Shown piece by piece: positions 8,510 to 18,500 of a DNA stretch of 64,000 nucleotides. Numbering within the stretch: the stretch's first letter is position 1; each line of letters begins with the position of its first letter. The notes under the pieces are model-generated. The model saw only the letters and a program-made list of their open reading frames with translations. It searched no databases and was not told the DNA's origin. Origin of the DNA: Crocinitomicaceae bacterium (GTDB lineage Bacteria; Bacteroidota; Bacteroidia; Flavobacteriales_G; Salibacteraceae); NCBI GenBank assembly GCA_002707155.1, contig PAME01000012.1, positions 165,352 through 229,351 of the forward strand. Reading direction: 5' to 3'. The position numbers and the translations under genes were made by a program.

Positions 8510-8950
8510 TTACACTTGAGCTTGCTCTACTTCAAATTTTTCGAAATACAGCTCCGTCATACTGAGTATGTTTTGTAATTCAACTTCAATTTTTTCATTA
8601 GAATCAGCATTCTTACTTTTCTGTACAGAAGTCAAAATAGGCTCAAGTGCCGTATGAAGCTTTTCATGCTCCTCACCTTTCATTGAACAGTTTTTGATAA
8701 TGTAGTCACATTGATACGATAGCTCACCCAATAAAACCGCATAATTTTTGTTTTCGGGTTGCATTTCATTAAAAGAAATAATCATATGCTGTATCATAAG
8801 CATACCTTCCGATGTTTCTGGATTGGCAATCATCTTTTGAGGCGTTTTAGGCGATTGATCTTCAACTTTTACTTCTTGACTTTCGGCAGAAGATTCTCCA
8901 CAGCTTGTAATAACTAGAATTGATAGTAGTCCGTAAATGAAATATCTCAT
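8510..8950 (-). CDS. hypothetical lipoprotein
   Basis: 146 residues with a lipoprotein signal peptide: a short hydrophobic core and a lipobox ending ITSC, placing the acylated Cys at residue 17. The mature part starts with a disordered stretch rich in E, S, Q and P, followed by helical sequence with a conserved-looking pattern (MIQHMIISFNEMQ, LGELSYQCDYIIKNCSMKGEEHEKLH). I do not recognise a family with certainty. A helical periplasmic domain is likely. Its promoter box TACTTTTG lies at 8968-8975 and a terminator follows at 8482, so it stands alone. Confidence 0.8.
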   Translation of the reverse strand: MRYFIYGLLSILVITSCGESSAESQEVKVEDQSPKTPQKMIANPETSEGMLMIQHMIISFNEMQPENKNYAVLLGELSYQCDYIIKNCSMKGEEHEKLHTALEPILTSVQKSKNADSNEKIEVELQNILSMTELYFEKFEVEQAQV

Positions 8951-8967
8951 GGTAAAATAATTTACAG

Positions 8968-8975
8968 CAAAAGTA
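8968..8975 (-). promoter_or_regulatory. -7 promoter box of the lipoprotein gene
   Basis: Minus strand TACTTTTG matches TAnnTTTG exactly, 17 bases before the start codon at 8950. Confidence 0.55.
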
Positions 8976-9018
8976 GGCTTATTAACAGCTTTTTGAAATG
9001 GATAATAATTTGAAGGAT

Positions 9019-9026
9019 TACATTTG
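9019..9026 (+). promoter_or_regulatory. -7 promoter box ahead of the secreted protein at 9031
   Basis: TACATTTG matches TAnnTTTG. It ends only 4 bases before the ATG at 9031, so the transcript may be leaderless or nearly so. It lies inside the longer reading from 8998, which favours 9031 as the start. Confidence 0.45.
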
Positions 9027-9030
9027 TTTT

Positions 9031-10290
9031 ATGCGGAAAATTTTATTGCTCGTAATTTTAGTTTCATTGAGTTTTGTTGGGTTTGCTAGTAAACTCTTAT
9101 TGCCAATGGATGACACTCAAAAGAATCACATGAAATCCTATGGGGTGGCGTTCTGGGTTTTAGAGCATGAAGTTACGGTTGAGTGGTTGCTGAACTATCG
9201 CGGAGGAAGCTTTATGATTCCATATTCTAAAGATATAGAGTCCGAATGTATTATCCGAGGAGTAACTTATTTAACTATAGCTGATGCACAAGCTACCGCT
9301 ATTAAACAAGAAATAGCCAATCCAGAAGTAAATATGGAGGTTGTTAAACTAGAAAAAGCACCTAGAATTGCCGTTTATTCTCCAAAGGGAAAACAGCCTT
9401 GGGATGATGCAGTTACTCTGGTGTTGACTTACGCAGAAATTCCCTACACCGTTATATATGATGATGAAATTATTAGCGGAGAATTACACCTCTACGATTG
9501 GTTGCATCTGCATCATGAAGATTTTACGGGGCAATATGGGAGATTTTATGCAAGCTACAGAAATGCTCCGTGGTATCAGTCTCAAGTAAAGGAGTTCGAA
9601 GAAACAGCAGAACGTTTAGGATTTAGTAAAGTAAGTGAACTTAAATTAGGTGTGGCGCTCAAAATAAAAGAATACACTGCCGGTGGAGGCTTTGTTTTTA
9701 CTATGTGTTCTGGCACAGATAGCTATGATATTGCACTAAGCGCTGAAGAAGTTGATATTTGCGAATCGATGTTTGATGGTGACCCTGCAGATCGCAACGC
9801 GCACAATGAATTGAATTACAGTAACACCTTTGCTTTTAGGGATTTTTTGATCAGTCGAAATCCAATGGAATACGAGTTTTCCAACATTGACGCAACTCCA
9901 CTGCACTCTAGAACACCTGAAAACATTGATTACTTTACCTTGTTCGAATACTCTGCAAAATGGGATCCAGTTCCTACTATGCTTTGTCAAAACCATACTA
10001 GTAGGGTTAAGGGGTTTATGGGGCAAACGACTGCTTTTAATAAAGGATTTATTAAGCCCGGCGTTTTAGTTATGGGTGAGAACAAGTCCTTAAATTCTGC
10101 GAAGTACATTCATGGTAAGTTCGGCAAAGGCCAATGGACTTTTTACGGTGGTCATGACCCTGAAGATTATCAGCACTTTGTGGGCGATCCACCAACCGAT
10201 TTAGATTTACATCCTAATTCTCCCGGATACAGATTAATACTGAATAACGTATTATTTCCAGCGGCTAGGAAGAAGAAGCAAAAGACTTAA
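9031..10290 (+). CDS. conserved secreted Bacteroidota protein (family often labelled 'asparagine synthetase B')
   Basis: 419 residues from the ATG at 9031, which begins a signal peptide (MRKILLLV core, VGFAS). The upstream ATG at 8998 would put 11 extra residues before it. I recognise the pattern LLLPMDDTQKNHMKSYG near the mature N-terminus, then LNYRGGSF and YDWLHLHHEDFTGQYG, as a family widespread in Bacteroidota. Databases frequently name it asparagine synthetase B, but neither the glutaminase Cys2 nor an ATP-pyrophosphatase SGGxDS loop is visible, so that name should not be trusted. The LHHEDF stretch and FTMCSGTDS suggest a Rossmann-like or amidotransferase-like fold. Function unknown. 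The C-terminus (AARKKKQKT) is basic and has no T9SS sorting domain. Confidence 0.8.
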   Translation: MRKILLLVILVSLSFVGFASKLLLPMDDTQKNHMKSYGVAFWVLEHEVTVEWLLNYRGGSFMIPYSKDIESECIIRGVTYLTIADAQATAIKQEIANPEVNMEVVKLEKAPRIAVYSPKGKQPWDDAVTLVLTYAEIPYTVIYDDEIISGELHLYDWLHLHHEDFTGQYGRFYASYRNAPWYQSQVKEFEETAERLGFSKVSELKLGVALKIKEYTAGGGFVFTMCSGTDSYDIALSAEEVDICESMFDGDPADRNAHNELNYSNTFAFRDFLISRNPMEYEFSNIDATPLHSRTPENIDYFTLFEYSAKWDPVPTMLCQNHTSRVKGFMGQTTAFNKGFIKPGVLVMGENKSLNSAKYIHGKFGKGQWTFYGGHDPEDYQHFVGDPPTDLDLHPNSPGYRLILNNVLFPAARKKKQKT

Positions 10291-10361
10291 AACAGAATGT
10301 ATGTTTTGAGTGATTGTTTTTTAATACTTTAGAGGTCTAAAATCAATTAAATTACCGATAT

Positions 10362-11384
10362 ATTAAGACTCTTTACTGTTTCACTTTAGCTATATTTCTC
10401 TCATTCGTTGGGATTTCACAATCCACAAATGGCTTAATATCACATTACAAATTTAATGGCAATCCAAATGATGGTTTTGGAGGAATAACTGGAGTGAATT
10501 CTGGTGCAATACCAACCGCAGAAAGGTTTGGGGTTAAGGATAGTGCTTATTATTTTGATGGAACATCAAAGATTCAACTAGGAACTGCAAGCGATTATAC
10601 TATGGATTCTTCGGAATTCTCTATTTCTTTTTGGTTTAAAAGAGATGCAGGTAATCAAATTGGATTTATTTTAGGAAAGCGCGCTGATGTTCCTACTTTC
10701 GAGCAATACGGCGTTTGGATAATGGATGATATAAGTCCTCTTCGTTCTGGTAAAAGAGTTTACTCGTATTTCAAGTCATCTAACCCCGGTGGTCAAGCGC
10801 CTTTTAGAGAAGGTGTTTCTGTAAATGTTGATACAAGTTGGCATCATGTGGTTGTTGTGCAATCGGTTAAAAGTTTAAGGACCTATCTTGATACCGTTTT
10901 GATAGGTGAAGATACCACTAAAATGGTAGGACAGTTTAATGTTGCATCAACAAGTTTTATTGTTGGCTATACGTTTGTTAATGCGGGTGGTCAAGATTTA
11001 TATTTCAAAGGAGCTGTAGATGATCTTTGGATTTATAAAAAGGCACTTGCGGATTCTACTATTAAAAAATTATTTGCCTATCAAGATGATACCACTAATG
11101 CGGGGGGGCAAGTTGGTGCAAAAGAGGTGACCGAAAATCAATTTGAAAGCAATCAAATTCAGCTATATCCGAATCCAACTAGCAAAACATTACGAATACT
11201 ATACTCTCAGAAGATAAATGTTGTAGTTGTAATGTCTATAACTGGTGAAATAGTTAAAGAAGTTTCGGGAGATGAATCAAACGAAATCAACTTGGAAGTT
11301 GGGGATTTACCTGCAGGAATATATTTTGCAAAAATTGCAGATAGGTCCAATCAGTCAGTTATTAGGCGATTTATAAAACAGTAG
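10362..11384 (+). CDS. LamG-like T9SS-secreted protein, apparent ATT start
   Basis: Secreted protein with a concanavalin-like LamG domain (about residues 30-220: SHYKFNGNPNDG, YYFDGTSKIQLG, FWFKRDAG, YLDTVLIGEDT, DDLWIYKKAL) and a T9SS type A sorting domain (YPNPTSKTLRI ... LPAGIYFAKI). The first canonical start in frame is GTG 10494, but that would remove the signal peptide and the first LamG strand. The frame upstream reads K-T-L-Y-C-F-T-L-A-I-F-L-S-F-V-G-I-S-Q, a complete signal peptide, and the codon before it is ATT at 10362; there is no ATG, GTG or TTG between the stop at 10338 and that point. So either ATT is used or an ATG has mutated. Ligand unknown; LamG domains usually bind glycans or proteins. 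Confidence 0.8.
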   Translation: MKTLYCFTLAIFLSFVGISQSTNGLISHYKFNGNPNDGFGGITGVNSGAIPTAERFGVKDSAYYFDGTSKIQLGTASDYTMDSSEFSISFWFKRDAGNQIGFILGKRADVPTFEQYGVWIMDDISPLRSGKRVYSYFKSSNPGGQAPFREGVSVNVDTSWHHVVVVQSVKSLRTYLDTVLIGEDTTKMVGQFNVASTSFIVGYTFVNAGGQDLYFKGAVDDLWIYKKALADSTIKKLFAYQDDTTNAGGQVGAKEVTENQFESNQIQLYPNPTSKTLRILYSQKINVVVVMSITGEIVKEVSGDESNEINLEVGDLPAGIYFAKIADRSNQSVIRRFIKQ

Positions 11385-11619
11385 CTAATTCAGCACATTA
11401 ATTTTCCGAACTAAGGTTCCCGATGTAGTTTTGATGTTTAACGCAATTAAACCTTTTGGGCAATAAACAGAAAGCAACCATTTAGTTGAGCTTTTAGGGT
11501 AAATAAACACTCAGTTTTTTAGTTGGATCAGTTTGGAATTTGAAAGAGCTGTCAATTATGGTCTGAGAAGAAGCTGAGAAAACAGAAAATACTACAACGG
11601 CAAGCAGTAAATTTTTCAT
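11385..11619 (-). pseudogene. frameshifted remnant of a tiny T9SS-sorted protein
   Basis: Minus strand from ATG 11619 encodes a good signal peptide (MKNLLLAVVVFSVFSASSQ), then a short linker to KLSVYLP and a TAA stop. The next frame continues at once with PKSSTKWLLSV, GLIALNI and LVRKINVLN up to a stop at 11385, the shape of a T9SS type A sorting domain. Removing four bases (TATT or TTAT) in the VY region restores a single frame reading KLSVYPKSSTKW. The protein would be only about 75 residues, signal peptide plus sorting domain. Short proteins of this layout occur in Bacteroidota. Broken by the 4-base insertion, unless the sequence is wrong. Confidence 0.55.
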
Positions 11620-11760
11620 GGGGATTGTTTATTCCAAGGTTTAATTATTAAAGCTGCACAAGGGTAACGGCTTTCTAAGTGGTAATATGTATTTGAAAAG
11701 ACTTTTATGTTGTGCAATTACAAAGAATGGATATTTTTGCCGCCCAATTAAATGCCGATG

Positions 11761-11774
11761 CCGATAGCTATCGG
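11761..11774. repeat. 14-bp palindrome just upstream of tRNA-Leu
   Basis: CCGATAGCTATCGG is a perfect palindrome ending 11 bases before the tRNA. It could be a remnant of a dispersed palindromic repeat or a processing or promoter element. No second copy was found in this window. Confidence 0.4.
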
Positions 11775-11785
11775 GAGGCGAAAAT

Positions 11786-11868
11786 GCCGAAGTGGCGGAA
11801 TTGGTAGACGCGCTGGATTCAAAATCCAGTTCCTTCTGGGAGTGCGGGTTCGATTCCCGCCTTCGGTA
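11786..11868 (+). tRNA. tRNA-Leu (anticodon CAA)
   Basis: Cloverleaf with a 7-bp acceptor stem GCCGAAG / CTTCGGT (G1-U72 wobble), D arm with GGTAGA, anticodon stem CTGGA / TCCAG around loop TTCAAAA (anticodon CAA, reading UUG), an extended variable arm as expected for type II leucine tRNAs, and T arm GCGGG-TTCGATT-CCCGC. Discriminator A at 11868; CCA is not encoded. It is followed by a terminator. Confidence 0.95.
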
Positions 11869-11871
11869 CTA

Positions 11872-11905
11872 AAAGCTCTCTCGTTTTTCGAGGGAGCTTT
11901 TTTAT
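11872..11905 (+). terminator. Rho-independent terminator after tRNA-Leu
   Basis: Stem AAGCTCTCTCG with CGAGGGAGCTT (one G-T pair), loop TTTTT, then a T run. It starts 3 bases after the tRNA. Confidence 0.85.
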
Positions 11906-11986
11906 TTAGTGTTTTACTCAATAAAGATTGAGTCATTTATTAATTGTTGGAACTGCAAAGTTTAATTCAAAATAGGTGCGTTATCC

Positions 11987-12009
11987 AAAAATTACAAATC
12001 GTAATTTTT
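11987..12009. promoter_or_regulatory. 9-bp inverted repeat upstream of the fibre-protein operon
   Basis: AAAAATTAC (11987-11995) and GTAATTTTT (12001-12009) are perfect arms around AAATC, 51 bases before the start of the 12061 gene. It could be an operator or a weak hairpin. No known motif is recognised. Confidence 0.35.
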
Positions 12010-12060
12010 GTTAACCGAACATCTCAAACAAAACATATCTTTACATCCTTAATTTAAACG

Positions 12061-12567
12061 ATGAAGAAGGTTTATATGCTTCTAATTGTTGCTTTATCAG
12101 CAACATACGGAATTGCTCAGGTTTCTGGTCAGCACGAAGTTATTGGCTCGGCTGGAAAAGAACTTATCACAAATCAAGGAACAATAAATTTCACGGTTGG
12201 AGAAGTTAGTATCGAAACTAATTCTGCAGATACACTGGAAGGTATTGGAATGACTCAAGGATTTCAGCAAACCTATTTTCAAATAGAAGATGTTACCGAT
12301 GTATCCGAACAATCGATCAAAGATTTTAATGTGCGTGTATGGCCAAACCCAACAGTGCGTTTCCTGAATATAGAATTAGGTGAAAGTATAGAGGCTGAGT
12401 ATGTTCAAGCTGAAATCATAGATGTTTCTGGAGTCAAAATAGAAATGTTTAATGTGGCCGAAAATCCAAAAATTGACCTGAATATTTATCCAGTTAGTAG
12501 TTACTTTCTAAGAATTTACGATACAAAAAGCATGCATATGCGCTTGTTTAAAATAATAAAACTTTAA
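12061..12567 (+). CDS. small T9SS-secreted protein with type A sorting domain
   Basis: 168 residues. A signal peptide (MKKVYMLLIVALSATYGIAQ) leads into a short beta-rich region typical of these small proteins (HEVIGSAGKE, INFTVGEVSIET, GFQQTYF). A C-terminal T9SS sorting domain follows from about residue 88 (VRVWPNPTVRFLNIEL ... YFLRIYD). Function unknown. It is followed after 5 bases by the giant fibre protein and is very likely cotranscribed. Small proteins of this type commonly precede repeat-rich tail-fibre-like proteins in Bacteroidota, so it may be a partner or anchor; that is inference. Confidence 0.85.
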   Translation: MKKVYMLLIVALSATYGIAQVSGQHEVIGSAGKELITNQGTINFTVGEVSIETNSADTLEGIGMTQGFQQTYFQIEDVTDVSEQSIKDFNVRVWPNPTVRFLNIELGESIEAEYVQAEIIDVSGVKIEMFNVAENPKIDLNIYPVSSYFLRIYDTKSMHMRLFKIIKL

Positions 12568-12572
12568 CCGTT

Positions 12573-15500
12573 ATGAAGAAACTTTTACTTTTCTCGTTGG
12601 CAATTGGTTTGTCCGTTCTATCGATGGCTCAAGCACCTCAATTAATTAATTACCAAGCGGTTATTCGCGATGCAACAGGTCAGGTAGTTCAAAACCAAAA
12701 CGTATCCTTGCGTCTTTCCATACATGAAAAATATTCTGTTGGTATAAATGTGTACCAAGAGGAACACATGGTAACAACCAATGATTTTGGATTGGTGAAC
12801 ATTCACATTGGGGCTGGGGTCAATAAAACAGGCCTGTTGAATGATGTAAAGTGGGGTAGCGACGTGCATGTCCTTAAAGTTTCTTTGGATCAAAACGGAG
12901 GAAGTAGTTTTAGCGTAATGGGATATGCTCAGCTGGTTTCAGTGCCTTATGCATTATATGCAGCCAATGTTAGTTATGCCGATACTAGTTCAACGAATGA
13001 GTTGCAAATGCTTTCGTTTGCTAACGATACCTTACGATTGTCTAACGGGAATTCCATTTACTTGCCAAACACCGATTATTCAAAGAACATTAGTGACTTG
13101 AATGACAGTATAATGGTCATTAATAGTAAGCTGGTAAGTGTAACTCAGCAGGTAAAAAACGATAGTATTTATTTGGCTGGTTTAATAAATAGTCATATTC
13201 AAAATGATGCAGATATTGACTCGACCAATGAAGTTCAAAACCTATCACTAGCTGGAAATACCTTAAGCATATCTAAAGGAAACTCTGTTGTATTGCCTGG
13301 AGGTTCTGCGCAAAATAATGACAACGATTCAACTAATGAAATTCAATCGTTAAGTAGAAATTCAGATACTTTGTTTATCAGCCAATCCAACTATATCGTT
13401 CTTCCTTCAGGTTCTGTAAATACGGATGATCAGAATTTGAATCTATCTGGGGATACCTTATACATTGAAGACGGAACACCCGTAGTTTTAACCAAATACT
13501 TGAATACCGACGGACAAAGTTTAAGTCTTTCTGGTAATAATTTGAGTATTTCTGGTGGTAACTCAGTGACTTTGCCGGCTGGTGGGTCTAGTAACGATAA
13601 CGACAGTACCAATGAAATTCAAAACTTAACGCTAAGTTCAGATACTATGTTTATCAGTAAGGGTAACTATGTTGTATTGCCTTCAGGTTCTGTAAATACG
13701 GATGATCAAAATTTGAACTTATCTGGAGATACCTTATACATTGAAAACGGTACAGCAGTGTTTCTGTCAAAATACCTGGACAATACAGATAGTCAAAGTC
13801 TATCATTATCTGGAAGTACGCTTTCTATAAGTGGTGGTAATTCGGTAACTCTTCCAGCAGGTGGAGCTCCCAACAACGACAACGATTCTACCAATGAAAT
13901 ACAGTCATTATCACTTTCGGGAAACTCCTTGAGCATATCTGGTGGAAATAGTGTGACGCTTGCTTCAGGTACAGTAAATAATGATAACGATAGTACGAAT
14001 GAATTAATCTCTAGTTTTATTCTTTCTAACGATACGCTAAGTATAACAGACGCAGCAGGAACTAAGCTTGTTGGACTCGGAACATACATGGATAATACTG
14101 ATGCACAGGCTTTATCTATGAGTGGTGATACTATTTATTTGTCAAATGGTGGCTTTGTAAAGTTGCCAGCGGCAACCAGTGGTTTCGATGGAGATAGCAG
14201 TAGCACCAATGAGATTCAAGCATTATCAATGAGCGGTGATACTATTTATTTAACTAATGGAGGTTTCGTAAAATTACCTGCGGCTACAAGCGGTTTTGAC
14301 GGTGACAGCAGCAGTACCAACGAACTTATTTCTGCATTTGTACTTTCTAACGATACCTTACGCATTACGGATGCATCAGGAACCAAGCAAGTAGGACTAG
14401 CTACTTATATGGATAACACCGATGCTCAAGCATTATCAATGAGTGGCGATACGATTTACTTGTCTAATGGTGGTTTTGTAAAACTGCCTGCAGCAACAAG
14501 CGGATTTGATGGTGATAGTAGCAGTACTAACGAACTTCAGTCGTTATCGATCTCAGGAAATAGTCTTACCATTTTAAACGGAAATACAGTTACTCTGCCA
14601 GCGGCCCCAGTAAGTAACGATAATGATTCAACGAACGAATTAAACAGCCAAGTTCAATTTACAGGAACCACTTTAACTATCACCGATGGAGGTGGAGCCA
14701 AATCGGCTAATCTTTCTTCATTATTAGATAACACAGACAGTCAAGCACTTTCTGTTAGTGGAAGTACTTTAAGTATTTCTGGAGGAAACTCTGTTACGCT
14801 GCCAGCAGGTGGAGGGCCAAATAATGATAACGACAGTACCAATGAACTTATTTCTGCATTTGTACTTTCAAATGACACCTTAAGTATTACGGATGCTTCA
14901 GGAATTAAACAAGTAGGACTAGCTACTTATATGGATAATACCGATTCACAGGCTTTATCAATGAGTGGCGATACCATTTACTTGTCAAATGGCGGTTTTG
15001 TTAAACTACCAGCTGCTACAAGTGGCTTTGATGGTGATAGTAGCAGTACTAACGAGATTCAAGCACTTACACTCTCAAGCGATACGTTGAGTTTAAGTAA
15101 AAGTAATTATATCGTGCTTCCCTCGGGAACAATCAATACTGACGACCAAAACCTGACCCTTTCTAATGACACCCTGAAAATTGAAAGTGGAAACTATGTG
15201 GTTTTACCTTCTAGCTCAGTGAACTTGGATAATGACTCTACTAACGAATTACAAACACTTTCAATTTCAGGAAATACCTTGAGTATTTCTAATGGGAATA
15301 GTGTGACATTAGCTTCAGGAGCGGTAAATAACGACAATGACTCTACAAATGAGTTAAATAGCGCTATCGGATTTTCTGGAACAACGCTTACGGTAACTGA
15401 TGCGGGCGGCGCAAAAACAGCTAATCTTTCAAGTCTACTAGATAACACAGATAGTCAATCACTAAGCATTAGTGGAAACTCATTAAGTATTTCTGGAGGG

Positions 15501-18500
15501 AACAGTGTAACGCTTCCAGCAGGCACTATAAGTAACGATAACGATTCTACAAATGAGCTAAACGCTTCAGTTTCTGTTTCGGGTAATATTCTTTCAGTGA
15601 CAGATGCAGGTGGTGCTAAAACAGCAGACTTGTCGGCCTTTAAGGACAATACAGATAGTCAAACGCTTTCATTGAGTGGTTCTACTCTTAGTATAGCAGG
15701 AGGAAACAGCGTAACTCTTCCAGCAGGAACTGCAAGTAACGATAACGATTCTACAAATGAGTTAAACTCGGCATTTGCAATCACTTCAAATAATTTAACC
15801 GTAACTGACGCAGGCGGAGCAAAAACGGTAAGCCTTGCTCCTTACCTAGATAACACGGATGCTCAAACATTGTCTATAACTGGAAATACCTTGTCTATTA
15901 CTGGAGGTAACAACGTTACCCTTCCAAGTGGAAGTACTTACACTACTAAAGGAATTGACTCAGTACTTACCGCTGGAAATAATGCTGCAGGCTTAAATAT
16001 GTTGAATGTTGGTAAGATGGCTATTGGAACGGCCACAGCAGATTCAACGCTTACAGTTTCAGGTGGAATTAATGCAAATAATATTAGACTATCAAATGGT
16101 GCAGGAGCGAACAAGATATTGACCTCTGATGCTTCTGGTAACGCTTCGTGGGTTTCGCCATCTACAGTAACGGCCCCTTCTGAAATAAAGGATACGGATA
16201 ACGATACAAAAATTCAAGTAGAAGAGTCTTCGGATGAAGATATTATTCGATTTGATATTGCAGGAAACGAACGTTGGAGAATGGAAGGAACGCATATAGA
16301 ACCAGTAGGAACTGGAGGGTCAGTATTTATTGGGGATAATGCAGGTCAAAATGATGATTTGTCAGCCAATAACAACACATTTATAGGAAACAACTCTGGA
16401 CAGACGAACAGCACTGGTTATGCCAACTCTGCAATTGGGTATAATTCAATGGCATTTAATACCTCAGGTAGAGAAAATGTTTCGGTGGGTCTGAATGCTA
16501 TGTACAATAACACAACAGGCTATAGAAACGCAGTAATAGGTTATCAAGCATTGTTTACCAATACAACAGGGCTTGGAAATGTTGCCATGGGTTACAGAGC
16601 ACTTCGAACAAGTAGCAATAAACATTATAACATTGGTATAGGATACGATGCCTTATACAACAATAACGGTACTGGTAATATTGGAATGGGCTTTTATGCT
16701 TTGCGCGCGAATGTATCTGGAAGTTACAATGCCGCAATTGGGTACCGATCATTGGGTAGTAATGTTAGCGGTCAAAGGAATATTGCCTTTGGGTTTTATA
16801 GCGCTTTGGATATGCTTACAGGATCGTTTAATATTACAATTGGAGATTATGCGCTTAACAATAACATCAATGGTAGCAACAATGTAGTTGTTGGGCGAAA
16901 TGCTGGATTTAACAATGTAACGGGATCTAGAAATGTTTTCATTGGATATCAAGCTGGTTATTCAGAGACGGGAACTGATAAATTGTACATAGATGCAAGC
17001 ACTTCTGCTGCTAGTTCTACTTCCCCTCTTATTTATGGAGATTTCGCTACTGATGAATTAAAAATCAATGGAGATTTGGAAGTTCGAGATGATTTTACAC
17101 TTCCTACCGGAGCAGGATCAGGCAGAATATTGACATCCGATGCCAATGGTAAAGCTTCATGGTCAAATCCAGGCGCAGTTTCCTTGGGTGATACTACTCA
17201 AGTGAGTGATTTAGATGGCGATACCAAAATTCAAATGGAAGAGTCAAGTGATGAAGATATTATTCGTTTTGATTTGGCTGGTAAGCAACAATGGAGAATG
17301 GTAGGAGCACGTTTGGAGGCAAATAATTCAGGACTTTCCGTATTTATTGGTGAAGAGGCAGGGCAAACAGATGATTTATCCAACAACCAAAATGTATTTA
17401 TAGGCTATAGAAGTGGACGAAACAACTCTACAGGACAATTAAATACAGCAATTGGAAGCAACTCCCTAAGGAATAACACTACGGGAGATTACAATACAAG
17501 TACTGGATACTATTCTCTTAATGCTAATTTAACTGGTCAACAGAACTCAGCTTATGGATATTATTCTTTGGGTGCGAACACTTCAGGGGCGTTTAACGCA
17601 GCATTCGGACTTGGATCTCTTAGATCAAATAGTTCGGGTGTATATAATGCTGCCACTGGATACTATGCTCTGTTTTCTAATACCACTGGAACTTTTAATG
17701 CCTCGGTAGGAGCAAATTCCTTGCGTCGAAACACTACTGGTTATAGGAATTCATCAATAGGGTATTATTCGCTAGGATTTAATACAACTGGTTATAGAAA
17801 CTCGGGGTTGGGCATGTATTCACTCTTCAGAAATTCAACAGGATACGATAATACCGCATCGGGGTATTATTCATTGGGACTTAATACAACTGGATATGAG
17901 AATGCAGCTGTTGGAACAAATGCTCTGTATCAAAATACAAGTGGAAATCGCAATGCAGCAATTGGTCATAGGGCAGGTTTTTACGGTCAAACTGGAGCAC
18001 AAAATACCTATTTGGGTTCTTATGCAGGCCCTTCTAGTAATGTTACCTATTCTAATGCGACTGCAGTAGGTTATAATTCTACTACCACGGCTTCCAATCA
18101 AGTGCGAATTGGTAATACTTCTGTTACTAGCATTGGTGGCCAAGTTGGCTGGAGTACATTATCAGATGGTCGATTTAAGGAAAATGTAAAGAGCGATGTA
18201 GTCGGATTGGATTTTATCATGAAATTGGAACCAGTAACGTACACCTTAAAAACGGAGGAATTATTTAGTCAGTTCGAGGATAAAGATTCTATAGAAGTAT
18301 CTGGACAGGAAGTTGATGCGAGAATAGAAAAATCAAAAATTACTCAAACCGGTTTTATCGCTCAAGATGTTGAGAAAGCAGCACAAGAAACTGGGTATGC
18401 TTTTAGTGGAGTAGATGCCCCTAAGAACGATAAAGACATGTATGGATTGCGTTATTCTGAATTTGTTGTTCCTTTAGTAAAAGGAATGCAGGAGCAGCAA

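Noticed and set aside
11619..11785. Second tRNA or small gene before tRNA-Leu
   Set aside because: No cloverleaf or open frame of note; only a 14-bp palindrome is present.
13793..15649. Several minus-strand open frames within the fibre gene
   Set aside because: They are low-complexity mirror images of the STNE repeats, without starts, signals or context of their own.
13200..18040. CRISPR-like or satellite repeat array
   Set aside because: The repeats are in frame, degenerate at synonymous sites and protein-conserved, without regular spacers. They are coding repeats.
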